Below are positions 6,548 to 15,030 of a DNA stretch of 17,785 nucleotides, in pieces. Each line of letters starts with the position of its first letter. Positions within the stretch are counted from its first letter, which is position 1. The position numbers and the translations under genes were made by a program. The DNA lies in contig VFJU01000475.1 in the NCBI GenBank assembly GCA_009885905.1, positions 1 through 17,785 on the forward strand. The letters are read 5' to 3'. The notes beneath the pieces are model-generated. The model made no database searches. It had not been told where the DNA came from and was given only the letters and a program-made list of their open reading frames with translations. The stretch comes from Verrucomicrobiota bacterium (GTDB lineage: Bacteria > Verrucomicrobiota > Verrucomicrobiia > Verrucomicrobiales > Akkermansiaceae).

Positions 6548-7074
6548 AATCAACTTTTCGCAGAATTCGCCGAGGCTTCACGCTTATGGAGCTTTCTATT
6601 GCTCTGATGTTAGGCTTGGCAACCTGCACCATGGTTTTGGCTTTATTTAATCAACAACTCACATTCTTAAATCTTTTTAAAGCTCAGAACTTTCTCACCG
6701 ATGAGGCTCCGATCATTAGCATGCATGTCAGTCGTTTGGTGGGAAAAGCTGATCGTTTTCGACTCCATGATTCTGTTGGAGATGCTCTGACTGGAGCAAA
6801 TCCTCGGACAACAGCCTCTCCCGTGGTGGTTCTTAATTTTCGCCAACCAGATGGATCCATGCGCGCTACGATTCTCTCGTTCGAAAATCGAGGCAGCGGA
6901 CCCGCACTTTACTATTACATCGTTCCCACCACTGGGGTACTTGGCGCTCCCCAGTGGGCGATCACGAAATCGCCTTCGAACGTTGTATTTTCGATGGTGC
7001 AAGGGATTCTTCGAATGACTCTAACTGGACCTCGAGGCGAACAAATTATTTACTCTGGAACCATGCAACAATGA
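6544..7074 (+). CDS. Pseudopilin, GspJ/PilW-like position in operon
   Basis: The protein has 176 residues. A short basic leader MKSTFRRIRR is followed by the prepilin cleavage site G-FTLMELSIALMLGL, with Gly11, Phe12 and Glu16 (+5), and a hydrophobic helix to about residue 35. A hydrophobic start, PxISMHVSRLVGKADRFRLH, then beta-rich segments (SPVVVLNF, MRATILSFEN, ALYYYIVP) resemble the small globular head of J/W-type minor pseudopilins. This placement is inferred from size and order, not from a search. The gene overlaps both neighbours by ATGA (6544-6547 and 7071-7074), so the three products are probably made in fixed proportion. The protein would sit in the inner membrane and be extracted into a pilus-like fibre after leader cleavage. 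Confidence 0.88.
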   Translation: MKSTFRRIRRGFTLMELSIALMLGLATCTMVLALFNQQLTFLNLFKAQNFLTDEAPIISMHVSRLVGKADRFRLHDSVGDALTGANPRTTASPVVVLNFRQPDGSMRATILSFENRGSGPALYYYIVPTTGVLGAPQWAITKSPSNVVFSMVQGILRMTLTGPRGEQIIYSGTMQQ

Positions 7075-9227
7075 GAACTTCTTCTATCAGGCAGTATCAA
7101 GCGGGTTACATCTCAACCCTGCTTGTCCTCGCGACCGGTGCGATTCTTACGATACTCACCGTGTACGCCTACAAGACTGCAATCATGGCCCAGGCGGTAC
7201 AGACCCAAGTCCAACTGCGTGTGGATTACAGCGAAAAAGAAGAAGCCATTCTGAGATCGATCGTAGCGATAGCTCCGAACCGGGCGATCCGGGCGATGCA
7301 GTCGGAATCTAACTCGAGCGATGCGATCCGTAATCCACTGCGCTGGGAGGATATTTTCAAAGAATCGTTGGTCTTGGCAAATGCACGCACATCGATTTCT
7401 CCGCAAATGATGAATTCTTTAGGCATCGAAAATTTCACAAGAGGCAACCTTGGTGATTCTGCCCTTGATCAAACAGGTAGAATTTTTGCGTCGATCTCGC
7501 CTGACACTGGGTATGTGTCTGCTGGTATCAACCGCAATCTCGGAACGGGATACCCGTACCCTTTGACATCGAATGACGCGACGACATCAAGTCGCGACAG
7601 TATTTATCCGATCATTTCAAATCAGAAGATTTATGGATCACTCGCTCAGGCAGGAGTCGATCTTCCAGTGGGTTCCTATCCGAATTTCAATCTCATGAAG
7701 TATCCAAATATCAATTTTGGTTATGCGAAACCTGGTGAAAAATTTGTAGCTAAAAGAAATTGGTGGGCTTTCTCAGTGGACGTGGCAGATCACGATGATG
7801 ACCAAACTTATCTTGCTAGACTGAAGCGGAATTTTGTTTTTTCGATTTATGAGATTCCCTCGCAGTTGGCGATTTCGGCATCGTCTTTTGTTTCGTTAGG
7901 ACAATTTTCTGGAGGTAGCGCATGGCAGAATGTCACAATCGAGGGAGGAATTTTTGCGGGTAAGGCAGAAGTGCTTGGGAATACGGCCATCAATTCGCTT
8001 GCAAGCCGCCGAGGCACTAACTTGTCAGAGGAATCCACGGTAGGGGGGCAGAGTTTTACAGCGAGTCCTTTCACTCCAGGTGTGCGTGAAGCTTATCAAA
8101 TCACCTCGGGTGCTTTTTTTCCGGTCTCGCAGTCATCTGAAAGTGGCCGCTCCGCATTTATCCCCATCAACCGTGGGGCAGAGTTCTTTGATCGATTTGC
8201 GCACGAGGTGGAATCTAACGTTATTTCATCCACGAGTTGGAATGACTATTCGGTAGGATCTCTGCAATGTGCTATGCGGTTAGACGTCACCGCGGTACAA
8301 AGTTCCACCAATGCAACTCCAACAATGCTTCGATTCCAATACTTTCTAACATCAGGAGTGCGGGCGTCGATGAGCGTGCCGCTCACTACCGCTACCCAAT
8401 CTGGATTACCCGCAGGCTACGTTAAAATATGTGATGAAAATCAGAGTTATTCATTTTCTTCCACTACTCCAGTGGACATCGCCTACGGTGCAAGTGGTGG
8501 TTTTACTTTTAGGCAAGGGATCACCGGCACGATCACGTTTAATAACAACACATTCGGGGATCCTTTGGTTGGTACATTCAAGGCCGGTTACTGGAGGCCG
8601 CGTGCTCCTTTTGAGGTGAAAATGTTGGCGAGTGGTCAAACATGTATTGCTCTGTATCCAGAGCGAATTCCTTCTTTCCTAACAACAATTGGTGCGGCAG
8701 GGTCTTCGATCAATCATTCAATCGCAATCAATGTGGACTACTCGACAAGCGGCTTGAATAATACAGAAAAATACAAACCCTACATCCCGTGTACCGCTAA
8801 TGACTACGGACTGATTCTGAAAGAATGTGCGAATTTGACACAGTTCACCAAGGGTTTTTCCATCGTGACCAATCTGAGACTCTACATTGGTGACGACTTC
8901 AACACAGTAGCAACCAATCCTCCTGCGGGTTACACTCCAGTTGGATACTACTACCCACCATGTTCATTATTTGCTCCTGAAAAGCGATACGGTGTGGATA
9001 TTGATCCATTTTCTGTAATTCTAGGTGGCCAAATTGGATCTCTTGCCAGTGATTCTGCCACTACAGCAGTTAGACCACTGGATTCAAAAAATCTCAGCGG
9101 AAATGCAATTCCTGCGAGTAATATTATCGTCAACCTTCGACCAATTGCGCATCCCTCCGAACTGCCACCGATTACAATGATGAACTGGTTGGTGGTTCTA
9201 GAAGAACGTCGTAAAGAATTTTATTAA
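7071..9227 (+). CDS. Large membrane-anchored protein of the pseudopilin operon (PilX/GspK-like position)
   Basis: The protein has 718 residues from ATG 7071, inside an ATGA overlap with the upstream pseudopilin. An upstream start at 6954 would lie within that gene and is rejected. The N-terminus MRTSSIRQYQAGYISTLLVL and the hydrophobic stretch to about residue 34 resemble PilX-type minor pilin components, which carry a pilin-like helix without the full G-FxxxE cleavage site. A helical stretch (about 48-75) follows, then a very long beta-rich extracytoplasmic part rich in Ser, Thr, Asn and Tyr. All six cysteines (first at residue 400) fall in the C-terminal 45%, so disulfides there are likely. 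No catalytic motif is seen. It ends 8 bp before the stop of the convergent zinc-ribbon gene. A tip, adhesin or assembly role is inference. It is much larger than classical PilX or GspK. Confidence 0.82.
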   Translation: MRTSSIRQYQAGYISTLLVLATGAILTILTVYAYKTAIMAQAVQTQVQLRVDYSEKEEAILRSIVAIAPNRAIRAMQSESNSSDAIRNPLRWEDIFKESLVLANARTSISPQMMNSLGIENFTRGNLGDSALDQTGRIFASISPDTGYVSAGINRNLGTGYPYPLTSNDATTSSRDSIYPIISNQKIYGSLAQAGVDLPVGSYPNFNLMKYPNINFGYAKPGEKFVAKRNWWAFSVDVADHDDDQTYLARLKRNFVFSIYEIPSQLAISASSFVSLGQFSGGSAWQNVTIEGGIFAGKAEVLGNTAINSLASRRGTNLSEESTVGGQSFTASPFTPGVREAYQITSGAFFPVSQSSESGRSAFIPINRGAEFFDRFAHEVESNVISSTSWNDYSVGSLQCAMRLDVTAVQSSTNATPTMLRFQYFLTSGVRASMSVPLTTATQSGLPAGYVKICDENQSYSFSSTTPVDIAYGASGGFTFRQGITGTITFNNNTFGDPLVGTFKAGYWRPRAPFEVKMLASGQTCIALYPERIPSFLTTIGAAGSSINHSIAINVDYSTSGLNNTEKYKPYIPCTANDYGLILKECANLTQFTKGFSIVTNLRLYIGDDFNTVATNPPAGYTPVGYYYPPCSLFAPEKRYGVDIDPFSVILGGQIGSLASDSATTAVRPLDSKNLSGNAIPASNIIVNLRPIAHPSELPPITMMNWLVVLEERRKEFY

Positions 9228-9235
9228 ATGAGAAG

Positions 9236-9940
9236 TTACTCCTCGAGGTAGAGGATCCGACCACAATCTTCGCACTGGGCGATTTCTTTGGCAGTTTGCA
9301 CTTTCATAATTGTAGAGGCGATGAGTTTCATATGGCAACCTTCGCACTTGCCATCACGCAGGGGGGCAACCGCCATACCCGCTTTGGTTTTCATCAAACG
9401 ATTGTAGAGCGGCATCACACTTTCTGGAACATTTGCGAGGAGTTTCTCCCGTTCGGTCGTAACTTCTGTGCGAGTCGTCTCCATCCTAGCGTGTCTTTCC
9501 TTGATTGATGTAAGGTCTTCATCTATTAGTTTTCGAGTGATGGTCCGGGCTGCTTCAGTGGCCTTGTAAGCAGATCGAAAACGATCGACCTCCTCCATGG
9601 CTTCAAGTTCTTTGGTTTCGAATTCGTCGAGATCTTTTTCATAACGAACGATTTCATGTCCAAGTGCGACAAATTCTTCGTTTTTGCGAGTTTCGAACTG
9701 CTGCAACTTCAGGCGTTTGATCGTGGTCCTTCGTGTTTCTGCATCGAGTTCGATTTTTTTCACGCGTAATTCGCAATCGAGAAGCGCTTGATGCGCTTTT
9801 GCGACAGCGGCTTCGTCGCCTGCCAACTTGGCCTTCGCCCTCGCCTCGTCTTGTGGTAATTTTTCGAGATCCTTATGGAGTGCCAAAAGGCGGCGGTCAC
9901 GGTCTTGGAGAATTAAAAGTGCGCGAACTTCATCTTGCAT
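9236..9940 (-). CDS. Coiled-coil zinc-ribbon protein, CT398/FlgZ-like (C4-type zinc ribbon family)
   Basis: The protein has 234 residues from ATG 9940 (MQDEVRALLILQDRDRRLLA). A longer start at 10012 would add 24 residues of unconvincing sequence across the divergent promoter region, so I prefer 9940. Residues 5-180 form long charged heptad-like helices, an antiparallel coiled coil. The C-terminal zinc ribbon has CxxC pairs at Cys199/Cys202 (CEGCH) and Cys223/Cys226 (CEDCG). This is the layout of the family containing Chlamydia CT398 and Helicobacter HP0958. Those members bind RpoN (sigma-54) and secretion or flagellar partners, and HP0958 also binds flagellin mRNA. The exact role in other bacteria is unclear. 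It is convergent with the 718-residue gene and divergent from the deaminase. Confidence 0.86.
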   Translation of the reverse strand: MQDEVRALLILQDRDRRLLALHKDLEKLPQDEARAKAKLAGDEAAVAKAHQALLDCELRVKKIELDAETRRTTIKRLKLQQFETRKNEEFVALGHEIVRYEKDLDEFETKELEAMEEVDRFRSAYKATEAARTITRKLIDEDLTSIKERHARMETTRTEVTTEREKLLANVPESVMPLYNRLMKTKAGMAVAPLRDGKCEGCHMKLIASTIMKVQTAKEIAQCEDCGRILYLEE

Positions 9941-10073
9941 GTTCTTTGGGTATCCGCCATCGCTCGCCGCCGCAAGGATTACTCGCCAGCAAGTTGCTGC
10001 CATTTTTGACATGCCGTGGTGCTGACAATAAGATGCAGGTTGAAAATCTAGTTCGCCTCGTCATTCTCTGCCC

Positions 10074-10502
10074 ATGTCCGATATGCGCCTCTCGATTCCT
10101 CAATACGCCATGGCGCTTGCACACGTTGCCAGTCTGCGCTCAGAGGATCCCTACCGAAAGGTCGGGGCTGCGGCATTGGACTTTGATAACCGGGTCATCG
10201 GCACCGCCTACAATGGTCTCGCGCCAGGCTATAATCCGCCTGCAGGCTTCTGGTCAGACCGTGAAGCGCGTCAGAAATTCATGCTCCATGCGGAAGTTAA
10301 TCTTTGTAGCCTATTTCGTCGCGGTGAGGCAAAAATCGTGGCCACCACCACCATGCCTTGTACCGCTTGCATGCAGACGCTTTGTGCCTATGGCATCAAA
10401 GAAATTTACTTTCGGGAAATTTATCAAGTTTCCGATGCCCCAGAAATCGCTGCGCTTTATAATGTGAAGTTGGAGCAGGTGATTGATTTTCCAATGGGTT
10501 AA
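10074..10502 (+). CDS. dCMP deaminase family protein (zinc-dependent cytidine/deoxycytidylate deaminase fold)
   Basis: The protein has 142 residues. The catalytic zinc motif is complete: His72-Ala-Glu74 (LHAEVN) and the PCTAC motif with Cys96 and Cys99, separated by the usual spacing. Upstream, SEDPYRKVGAAALD and a YNG turn (46-48) match the dCMP deaminase type, which converts dCMP to dUMP to feed thymidylate synthesis. tRNA or guanine deaminases share the fold but normally differ in these flanks. Two in-frame ATGs (10074 and 10083) are possible; neither has a Shine-Dalgarno. The stop TAA (10500-10502) overlaps the stop of the convergent oxidoreductase within TTAA at 10499-10502. The family call is strong; the exact substrate is less certain. 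Confidence 0.88.
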   Translation: MSDMRLSIPQYAMALAHVASLRSEDPYRKVGAAALDFDNRVIGTAYNGLAPGYNPPAGFWSDREARQKFMLHAEVNLCSLFRRGEAKIVATTTMPCTACMQTLCAYGIKEIYFREIYQVSDAPEIAALYNVKLEQVIDFPMG

Positions 10503-11524
10503 AGGGTGATTTTTTTTCCTCCGTTCGCCGCGCTGAGATAAATTGCCTCGATGAGAGCCACGGATTTCCTTGCTTCGTGAGCTGAGGTCTGAGGCTCACG
10601 TCCCTCCTTGATTGCTGCGACGACTTCTTCAAAATTCCGCTGGTGTTGATAGAATTGAATTCCCTTAGGATCGTTGGCACCCAGTCCAGCTTGGTTGCCA
10701 CGCATCAATGTGGAACGAATTTTTGCATCGCTAGGCCATTCATTTTTAAATTCCCAAGTTTCGAATGAATCATCTGCTAAAAATATAGATCCCTCTGTAC
10801 CACAGATTTGAATACGTGCTGGATGACCGCTTCTTGACCAACTGCACGTCGATCCCTCGATCACACCACGGGCCCCATTTTTGAATTCCAATATCGCGAC
10901 GGCGACGTCTTCTACTTCGATGCGTTCATGCGCTAAGCATCCAGTGCTTGCCTGTACTGAGACGACAGGTCCAGCGAGATAGAGTAAGGCATCGATGCTA
11001 TGAATTCCCTGATTCATCAGCACGCCACCGCCATCGAGATCCCATGTTCCACGCCATGCGGCGGAGTCGTAGTAGGCTTGATCACGAAACCATTTCACAT
11101 AACAGGATGCGGAAACAATCGTGCCTAAACGTCCCGCGTCCACTGCACTTTTGGATGCATCCATTGCGGGATTGAATCGTCGATTTAGAATTGCAGCGAG
11201 CGTCTTGCCGCTCGCGACACCAGTAGCGATGAGGCAATCGATTCGTTCCGCATGGATTTCAAGTGGCTTCTCGCAGATCACATGTTTGCCTGCTGTTAGT
11301 GCAGATATCGCAGGATCAAAGTGAGCTCCAGATGGGGTGGCGATAGTAACAATTTCTAATTCAGGATCCGCAAGAAAAGTAGCGAGATCGGTATGACATG
11401 GCACTCCGATGTCCAGCGTGTGGTGACGGTTGAAAATCGAGTGAAGCGTGCTTCCATTCATTGCGTGGATCGCCGCTGCGTGTAATCGTCCGATCGTGCC
11501 CGTACCGATGATGCCAAATTTCAT
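10499..11524 (-). CDS. Gfo/Idh/MocA family NAD(P)-dependent oxidoreductase
   Basis: The protein has 341 residues, normal length for the family. The N-terminal Rossmann fold begins FGIIGTGTIGRLH with GxGxxG at residues 7-12. The family's EKP motif is at 85-87 (CEKPLEI), where Lys86 contacts cofactor and substrate. The second domain contains WRGTWDLDGGGVLMNQGIHS (157-176) continuing to Ile-Asp178, the GGGxLxxxGxHxxD signature with putative catalytic His175 and Asp178. Members oxidise or reduce sugars, inositols and related polyols; the substrate cannot be read here. It lies 19 nt downstream of the antiporter gene on the same strand, so the two may share a transcript, though a functional link is not obvious. 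Confidence 0.92.
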   Translation of the reverse strand: MKFGIIGTGTIGRLHAAAIHAMNGSTLHSIFNRHHTLDIGVPCHTDLATFLADPELEIVTIATPSGAHFDPAISALTAGKHVICEKPLEIHAERIDCLIATGVASGKTLAAILNRRFNPAMDASKSAVDAGRLGTIVSASCYVKWFRDQAYYDSAAWRGTWDLDGGGVLMNQGIHSIDALLYLAGPVVSVQASTGCLAHERIEVEDVAVAILEFKNGARGVIEGSTCSWSRSGHPARIQICGTEGSIFLADDSFETWEFKNEWPSDAKIRSTLMRGNQAGLGANDPKGIQFYQHQRNFEEVVAAIKEGREPQTSAHEARKSVALIEAIYLSAANGGKKITL

Positions 11525-11543
11525 AGTTTGGATAAAGTGATCA

Positions 11544-12815
11544 TTATTTGTTAGTAATGGCTTTTTTCAAATGTCTGCCGTAGACGAATTCGAAGAGTGG
11601 AGTAGCCATCAGCGTGGTGACAATGGCCATCACAACCAAGATAGAAAAAAGTGGTTTTGCGATTACACCAGCCTTCAGGCCAATGTTGATGATGATCAAT
11701 TCCATAAGGCCACGGGCATTCATGAGACTGCCGACGGCGAGCGAAGTGGCATTGTCTTCCCCATTCAGTCGCGCAGCAGCCCAACAGGCGACGCCTTTAC
11801 CTAAAATAGAAGCCAATAAAATTGCTATGGTTGGAAGGAAAAAAATGGGTTGAACTAACACATCCAGTTGAGTTTTTAAACCTGAAAACGTGAAGAACAT
11901 GGGCAGTAAAAAAACCACCGTGAAGGGTTCAATTTTTGTCCTTAAGCCATCCGAAAAAATCCCTCTTGGCATGGCAATGCCGAGAATAAATCCCCCGAAA
12001 ACGGCGTGCACCCCTATGATATCGGTATACCAAGCAGCGAGGCAGAACAATGCCAGTACCAACGCCATCATGGGCTGTGAAACCTCACCCACTTTTTCAG
12101 ATCGCTTTCCCAAGCGTCTGAGGAGTCTGCGCCCTAAAGTCAGCATCAGTCCGCCGTATAGCAAAGCCCCGCCGATGGCAATGAATTGTGGTCCCACATG
12201 AACACCTATCAGATCAATCGATTTACTTGTCCCGAAAGTGGCGAGGACAATGGCCAGTACACACCATGCGGCAGCGTCATCAATGGCGCCAGCCGCAAGA
12301 GCGAGTGTGCCCAGAGAACTACCTGAAAGTCCACGCTCTGAGATGATTCGTGCGAGCATCGGGAAGGCGGTGATAGCGATGGCGGCTCCGAGGAACATCG
12401 CAGCTTGATAGTAGTTAGTTTTTTCTGAAAATAAGTTGGGAACATGGATCAGCCAGAGAGCCAGTAGCCCACCTAGCAGAAATGGCACCACCATTCCAGC
12501 AATAGAGACACAGGCGGCGCTGCGTGCTCGTTCGCGTAGGTGTGAGACCTTGAATTCCAGCCCCACAAGGAACATGTAAAGTCCAACGCCAAGTTGGGCA
12601 CCTACCTCAAGGAGGTTGCGGGATTCTTGAGTGAAAATCAAGGCGGTGGATCCTGGCCAAAGCAGTCCGAGTAGTGAGGGTCCAAGAATCACTCCAGCGA
12701 TCATTTCCCCGACGACTTGGGGTTGGCCTATTTTTTTTGCGACGATTCCGACCAAACGGCATGTGATAAGAATCAACGCCATTTGAAGGAAAAATGATGC
12801 GGCGAGAGTCTGCAT
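11544..12815 (-). CDS. CPA2-type cation:proton antiporter (Kef/NapA-like membrane domain)
   Basis: The protein has 423 residues, nearly all in about 12 hydrophobic segments, as in the Na+/H+ exchanger fold. Family landmarks are GQPQVVGEMIAGVILGPSLL (30-49), LFLVGLE-like GLYMFLVGLEFKVSHLR (78-94), TAFPMLARIISERGL (149-163) and the ion-binding region AAGAIDDAAAW (174-184), with the Asp pair at 179-180. Asp180 is expected to bind the ion and proton. It then has VHAVFGGFILGIAMP and SLMNARGLMELIIINIGL. Unlike KefB/KefC it ends after the membrane domain, with no C-terminal RCK/TrkA-N regulatory domain. It is likely an inner-membrane Na+ or K+/H+ exchanger for pH or salt homeostasis. No Shine-Dalgarno is evident. 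It may be cotranscribed with the oxidoreductase. Confidence 0.92.
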   Translation of the reverse strand: MQTLAASFFLQMALILITCRLVGIVAKKIGQPQVVGEMIAGVILGPSLLGLLWPGSTALIFTQESRNLLEVGAQLGVGLYMFLVGLEFKVSHLRERARSAACVSIAGMVVPFLLGGLLALWLIHVPNLFSEKTNYYQAAMFLGAAIAITAFPMLARIISERGLSGSSLGTLALAAGAIDDAAAWCVLAIVLATFGTSKSIDLIGVHVGPQFIAIGGALLYGGLMLTLGRRLLRRLGKRSEKVGEVSQPMMALVLALFCLAAWYTDIIGVHAVFGGFILGIAMPRGIFSDGLRTKIEPFTVVFLLPMFFTFSGLKTQLDVLVQPIFFLPTIAILLASILGKGVACWAAARLNGEDNATSLAVGSLMNARGLMELIIINIGLKAGVIAKPLFSILVVMAIVTTLMATPLFEFVYGRHLKKAITNK

Positions 12816-12916
12816 GAGAAGGTTACAGAATAACCAAACAAGGTAGTCCGATCTTTTTTTTAGGGGTCACCCGAAGTCCTCGACGTATTGCCTTCGCTCA
12901 TTCATCCTTTCTTCCG

Positions 12917-13657
12917 ATGCGCCGCGCGGGAATCTTTAACACTCGTTTTCAATCGTTAGAACTCTGGAAATCAGAGATGGCAACCGAGTTCAGAGTCGAG
13001 GGGGCAATCCATGCTTCATATCATCAAAAGCGTTTTTTAACGGGCCTCGCATGGGACATCATTGCGGCGTCCACGCTGCTTGGAGAAAATGGCCCTCCGC
13101 GATCAATTTTGATGCTGGGTCTTGCCGGTGGCACCGCTTTTCGCGTGCTGCGTCACCTTCTGCCAAATTGCCGATTCACCGCCATCGACATCGATTCTGA
13201 GATCGTCGATCTTGCTCGCGAACACATGGCACTTGATGAGCTAGGTATCGAAATTCACACCATCGACGCTTATCTTTGGTTGGAGCAGAATCGTCAGAAG
13301 TTTGATGTGGTTTTTGATGATATTTATCTCGCTGGAAAGACTGATGTTTTTCGTCCTCAAGCGTGGAATTCGGAATTGTTAGTTCATCTTAGGAGAGCGG
13401 TGGCGCCAGGCGGATTGCTTGCTGTAAATCTTGTGACCGGTGTTGGTCACCGAAAAATGCAGTCACTCACTCGCAAGATTTTGTGTGATGCATTTCCCTG
13501 TGTGAAAAGTCTAACGACAGCAGCCGGAATGAATGAAGTCCTCGTCGCGGGTCATCTGGTTGAGTCTCGAAGGCAGCTTCGTATCTACGGAGCTTCGTTT
13601 GATGACAGGCGTGACCGAATGTTTTGGGAGCGCATCTCGTTGAAACGTATTTCTTGA
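12917..13657 (+). CDS. Spermidine-synthase-like SAM-dependent methyltransferase-fold protein
   Basis: The protein has 246 residues with a Rossmann SAM-binding core. The glycine motif is ILMLGLAGGTAFRVL (64-78), followed by the acidic ribose-binding strand FTAIDIDSEIV (87-97), then IHTIDAYLWL (113-122), where Asp117 would contact adenine, and FDVVFDDIY (129-137). This order matches polyamine aminopropyltransferases (SpeE). However, the N-terminal Tyr/His substrate region and the DSSDP-type catalytic loop are not conserved, so aminopropyl transfer to putrescine is doubtful. The safer call is a spermidine-synthase-like protein of unknown substrate. It is divergent from the antiporter gene (101 nt between starts) and lies 4 nt upstream of another SAM-dependent enzyme, so the two probably form an operon. 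Confidence 0.78.
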   Translation: MRRAGIFNTRFQSLELWKSEMATEFRVEGAIHASYHQKRFLTGLAWDIIAASTLLGENGPPRSILMLGLAGGTAFRVLRHLLPNCRFTAIDIDSEIVDLAREHMALDELGIEIHTIDAYLWLEQNRQKFDVVFDDIYLAGKTDVFRPQAWNSELLVHLRRAVAPGGLLAVNLVTGVGHRKMQSLTRKILCDAFPCVKSLTTAAGMNEVLVAGHLVESRRQLRIYGASFDDRRDRMFWERISLKRIS

Positions 13658-13661
13658 ACTT

Positions 13662-15020
13662 ATGGCCGACGTCATCCACGAGTTGTACGAGTCGCGGATA
13701 TATCCCGCGATGAGTCATCCGTTGTCCGATCCAGCGGTTTCTACAGTTTCAGCGAGGCTGAGTGGGCTTGATGTGCCACATCCTCGGAATGCACGGGTTC
13801 TCGAGATTGGTTGTTGCTCGGGACATAATCTTTTACCTTTGGCTCAACGCTGGCCAGAAAGTTTTTTTACAGGGATTGATCTATCAGCACGATCTATCGA
13901 AAAAGCTCAGGAACGAGCTATCACGTCGGGAATCCGCAATGTGGCTTTCTTTTCCGGTGATCTTCGTGACTTTACTCCGCTGGATGGGCCGTTTGATTTC
14001 ATCATTGCCCATGGTTTTTTGTCGTGGGTTCCGGATGACGTGAAGATTTTTTTGTTCACCTTTTGTCGCCAACAATTGAGTGCCTCTGGTATTGCCACGA
14101 TCAGTTTTAATCTCGAGTGTGGATGGAAGTCACGGCAGACCGTGATCACCAAAGTTCGTGCAATCCAAGACGCTGGGGCAGGGGACGTGATGTCTGCTCT
14201 TGGTATCCTCAAGTCGATCTCGCGGGCCGGAGATCCGGAGGCTGAAATCATTGACGACATGATCGCGAGGGGTACTTCGATTCTTGTGTTTGATGACTTT
14301 GGCCCGATCAATGACCCATGGTCACTTAAGCGTTTTGTTCAGGCGTCATCTCATGCAGGTCTTCGATGGTTGGGCGAGTCAGATCCGAGTCAAAATATTC
14401 CTTCTGAGTTGAGTGATGAAACAATTGTTGAGTTGCGAAGTCGGACAAATAATCTGATAGATTTTCAGCAATCGATCGATGAGGTGCTGGGTCGCATGTT
14501 TCGATCCTGCGTGTTGTGTCGTGATGATGCGATGGTCGCAGGACGAGTCTCTTCAGATATCTTGCTTGATTTTTCCTACCGTGCTGGAAAAGAGCCGTTA
14601 GAATCACAGGTTTTGCAAATTCACCAAGCGGTTCTATCGCATGCACCCGCCGCGGTAGCTCTTGGAGACTCGATCGGTGCATTGCTCAAGCAGGATTTGG
14701 CATCAGCGAAGCAGCGGGTTTTCGACGGAATAGCCCGTGGATGGTTGCGACCTCGGATTGAAGCATTGAGTTATCATTCCAGCCCACCTGAATATCCGAA
14801 GCTCAATGACTTTCGCTTGCTATGTGCGAGAGAGGCTTTGCCTCTTGTCGATGCTTGGCATTATCCATGTGCGTTTCCACTGGGACACTACGCTGTGCTT
14901 GCCGCAATGGATGGTAGCAGAAGTGTTGTCGAACTCGCATCTCTAGCAAGTCATAGAAGCCCCGAACTCGCGTTCGAGCCATGGTTACGACATCTTGCTT
15001 GGCGTGGAATGTTCGCTTGA
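13662..15020 (+). CDS. Class I methyltransferase with PKMT-type regulatory and C-terminal domains
   Basis: The protein has 452 residues. Residues about 1-190 form a SAM methyltransferase domain: motif I VLEIGCCSGHN (46-56), acidic motif GIDLSARSI (71-79), Asp100 in FFSGDLRDF, and HGFLSWVP (117-124), the motif after beta-4 that in this group reads (H/Y)GxxSWVP. The middle part (about 215-320) matches in position the methyltransferase regulatory domain (PF10119). The C-terminus (about 360-452), ending in a compact LAxxxSP/W-rich segment, fits the winged-helix domain of Rickettsia outer-membrane protein lysine methyltransferases. I infer protein lysine methylation, but the substrate is unknown. 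The gene starts 4 nt after the spermidine-synthase-like gene and is probably coupled to it. Confidence 0.83.
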   Translation: MADVIHELYESRIYPAMSHPLSDPAVSTVSARLSGLDVPHPRNARVLEIGCCSGHNLLPLAQRWPESFFTGIDLSARSIEKAQERAITSGIRNVAFFSGDLRDFTPLDGPFDFIIAHGFLSWVPDDVKIFLFTFCRQQLSASGIATISFNLECGWKSRQTVITKVRAIQDAGAGDVMSALGILKSISRAGDPEAEIIDDMIARGTSILVFDDFGPINDPWSLKRFVQASSHAGLRWLGESDPSQNIPSELSDETIVELRSRTNNLIDFQQSIDEVLGRMFRSCVLCRDDAMVAGRVSSDILLDFSYRAGKEPLESQVLQIHQAVLSHAPAAVALGDSIGALLKQDLASAKQRVFDGIARGWLRPRIEALSYHSSPPEYPKLNDFRLLCAREALPLVDAWHYPCAFPLGHYAVLAAMDGSRSVVELASLASHRSPELAFEPWLRHLAWRGMFA

Positions 15021-15030
15021 AAGATTCAAA

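Noticed and set aside
6954..7070. Longer start for the 718-residue protein
   Set aside because: It is inside the upstream pseudopilin gene, while ATG 7071 gives an ATGA overlap and a proper N-terminal anchor.
5996..9227. Direct naming of the pseudopilin operon as the Verru_Chthon cassette or as a general type II secretion operon
   Set aside because: Only two prepilin proteins precede a large one and no core secretion gene is present; the family models could not be run.
9733..10467. A 244-codon plus-strand open frame
   Set aside because: It runs antisense to the zinc-ribbon gene and out of frame through the deaminase gene; its sequence is Arg/Pro/Ser rich with no domain, typical of a shadow frame.
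12816..12916. Promoter pair between the divergent antiporter and spermidine-synthase-like genes
   Set aside because: A promoter must lie here, but no -35/-10 pair with acceptable spacing could be picked with confidence on either strand.
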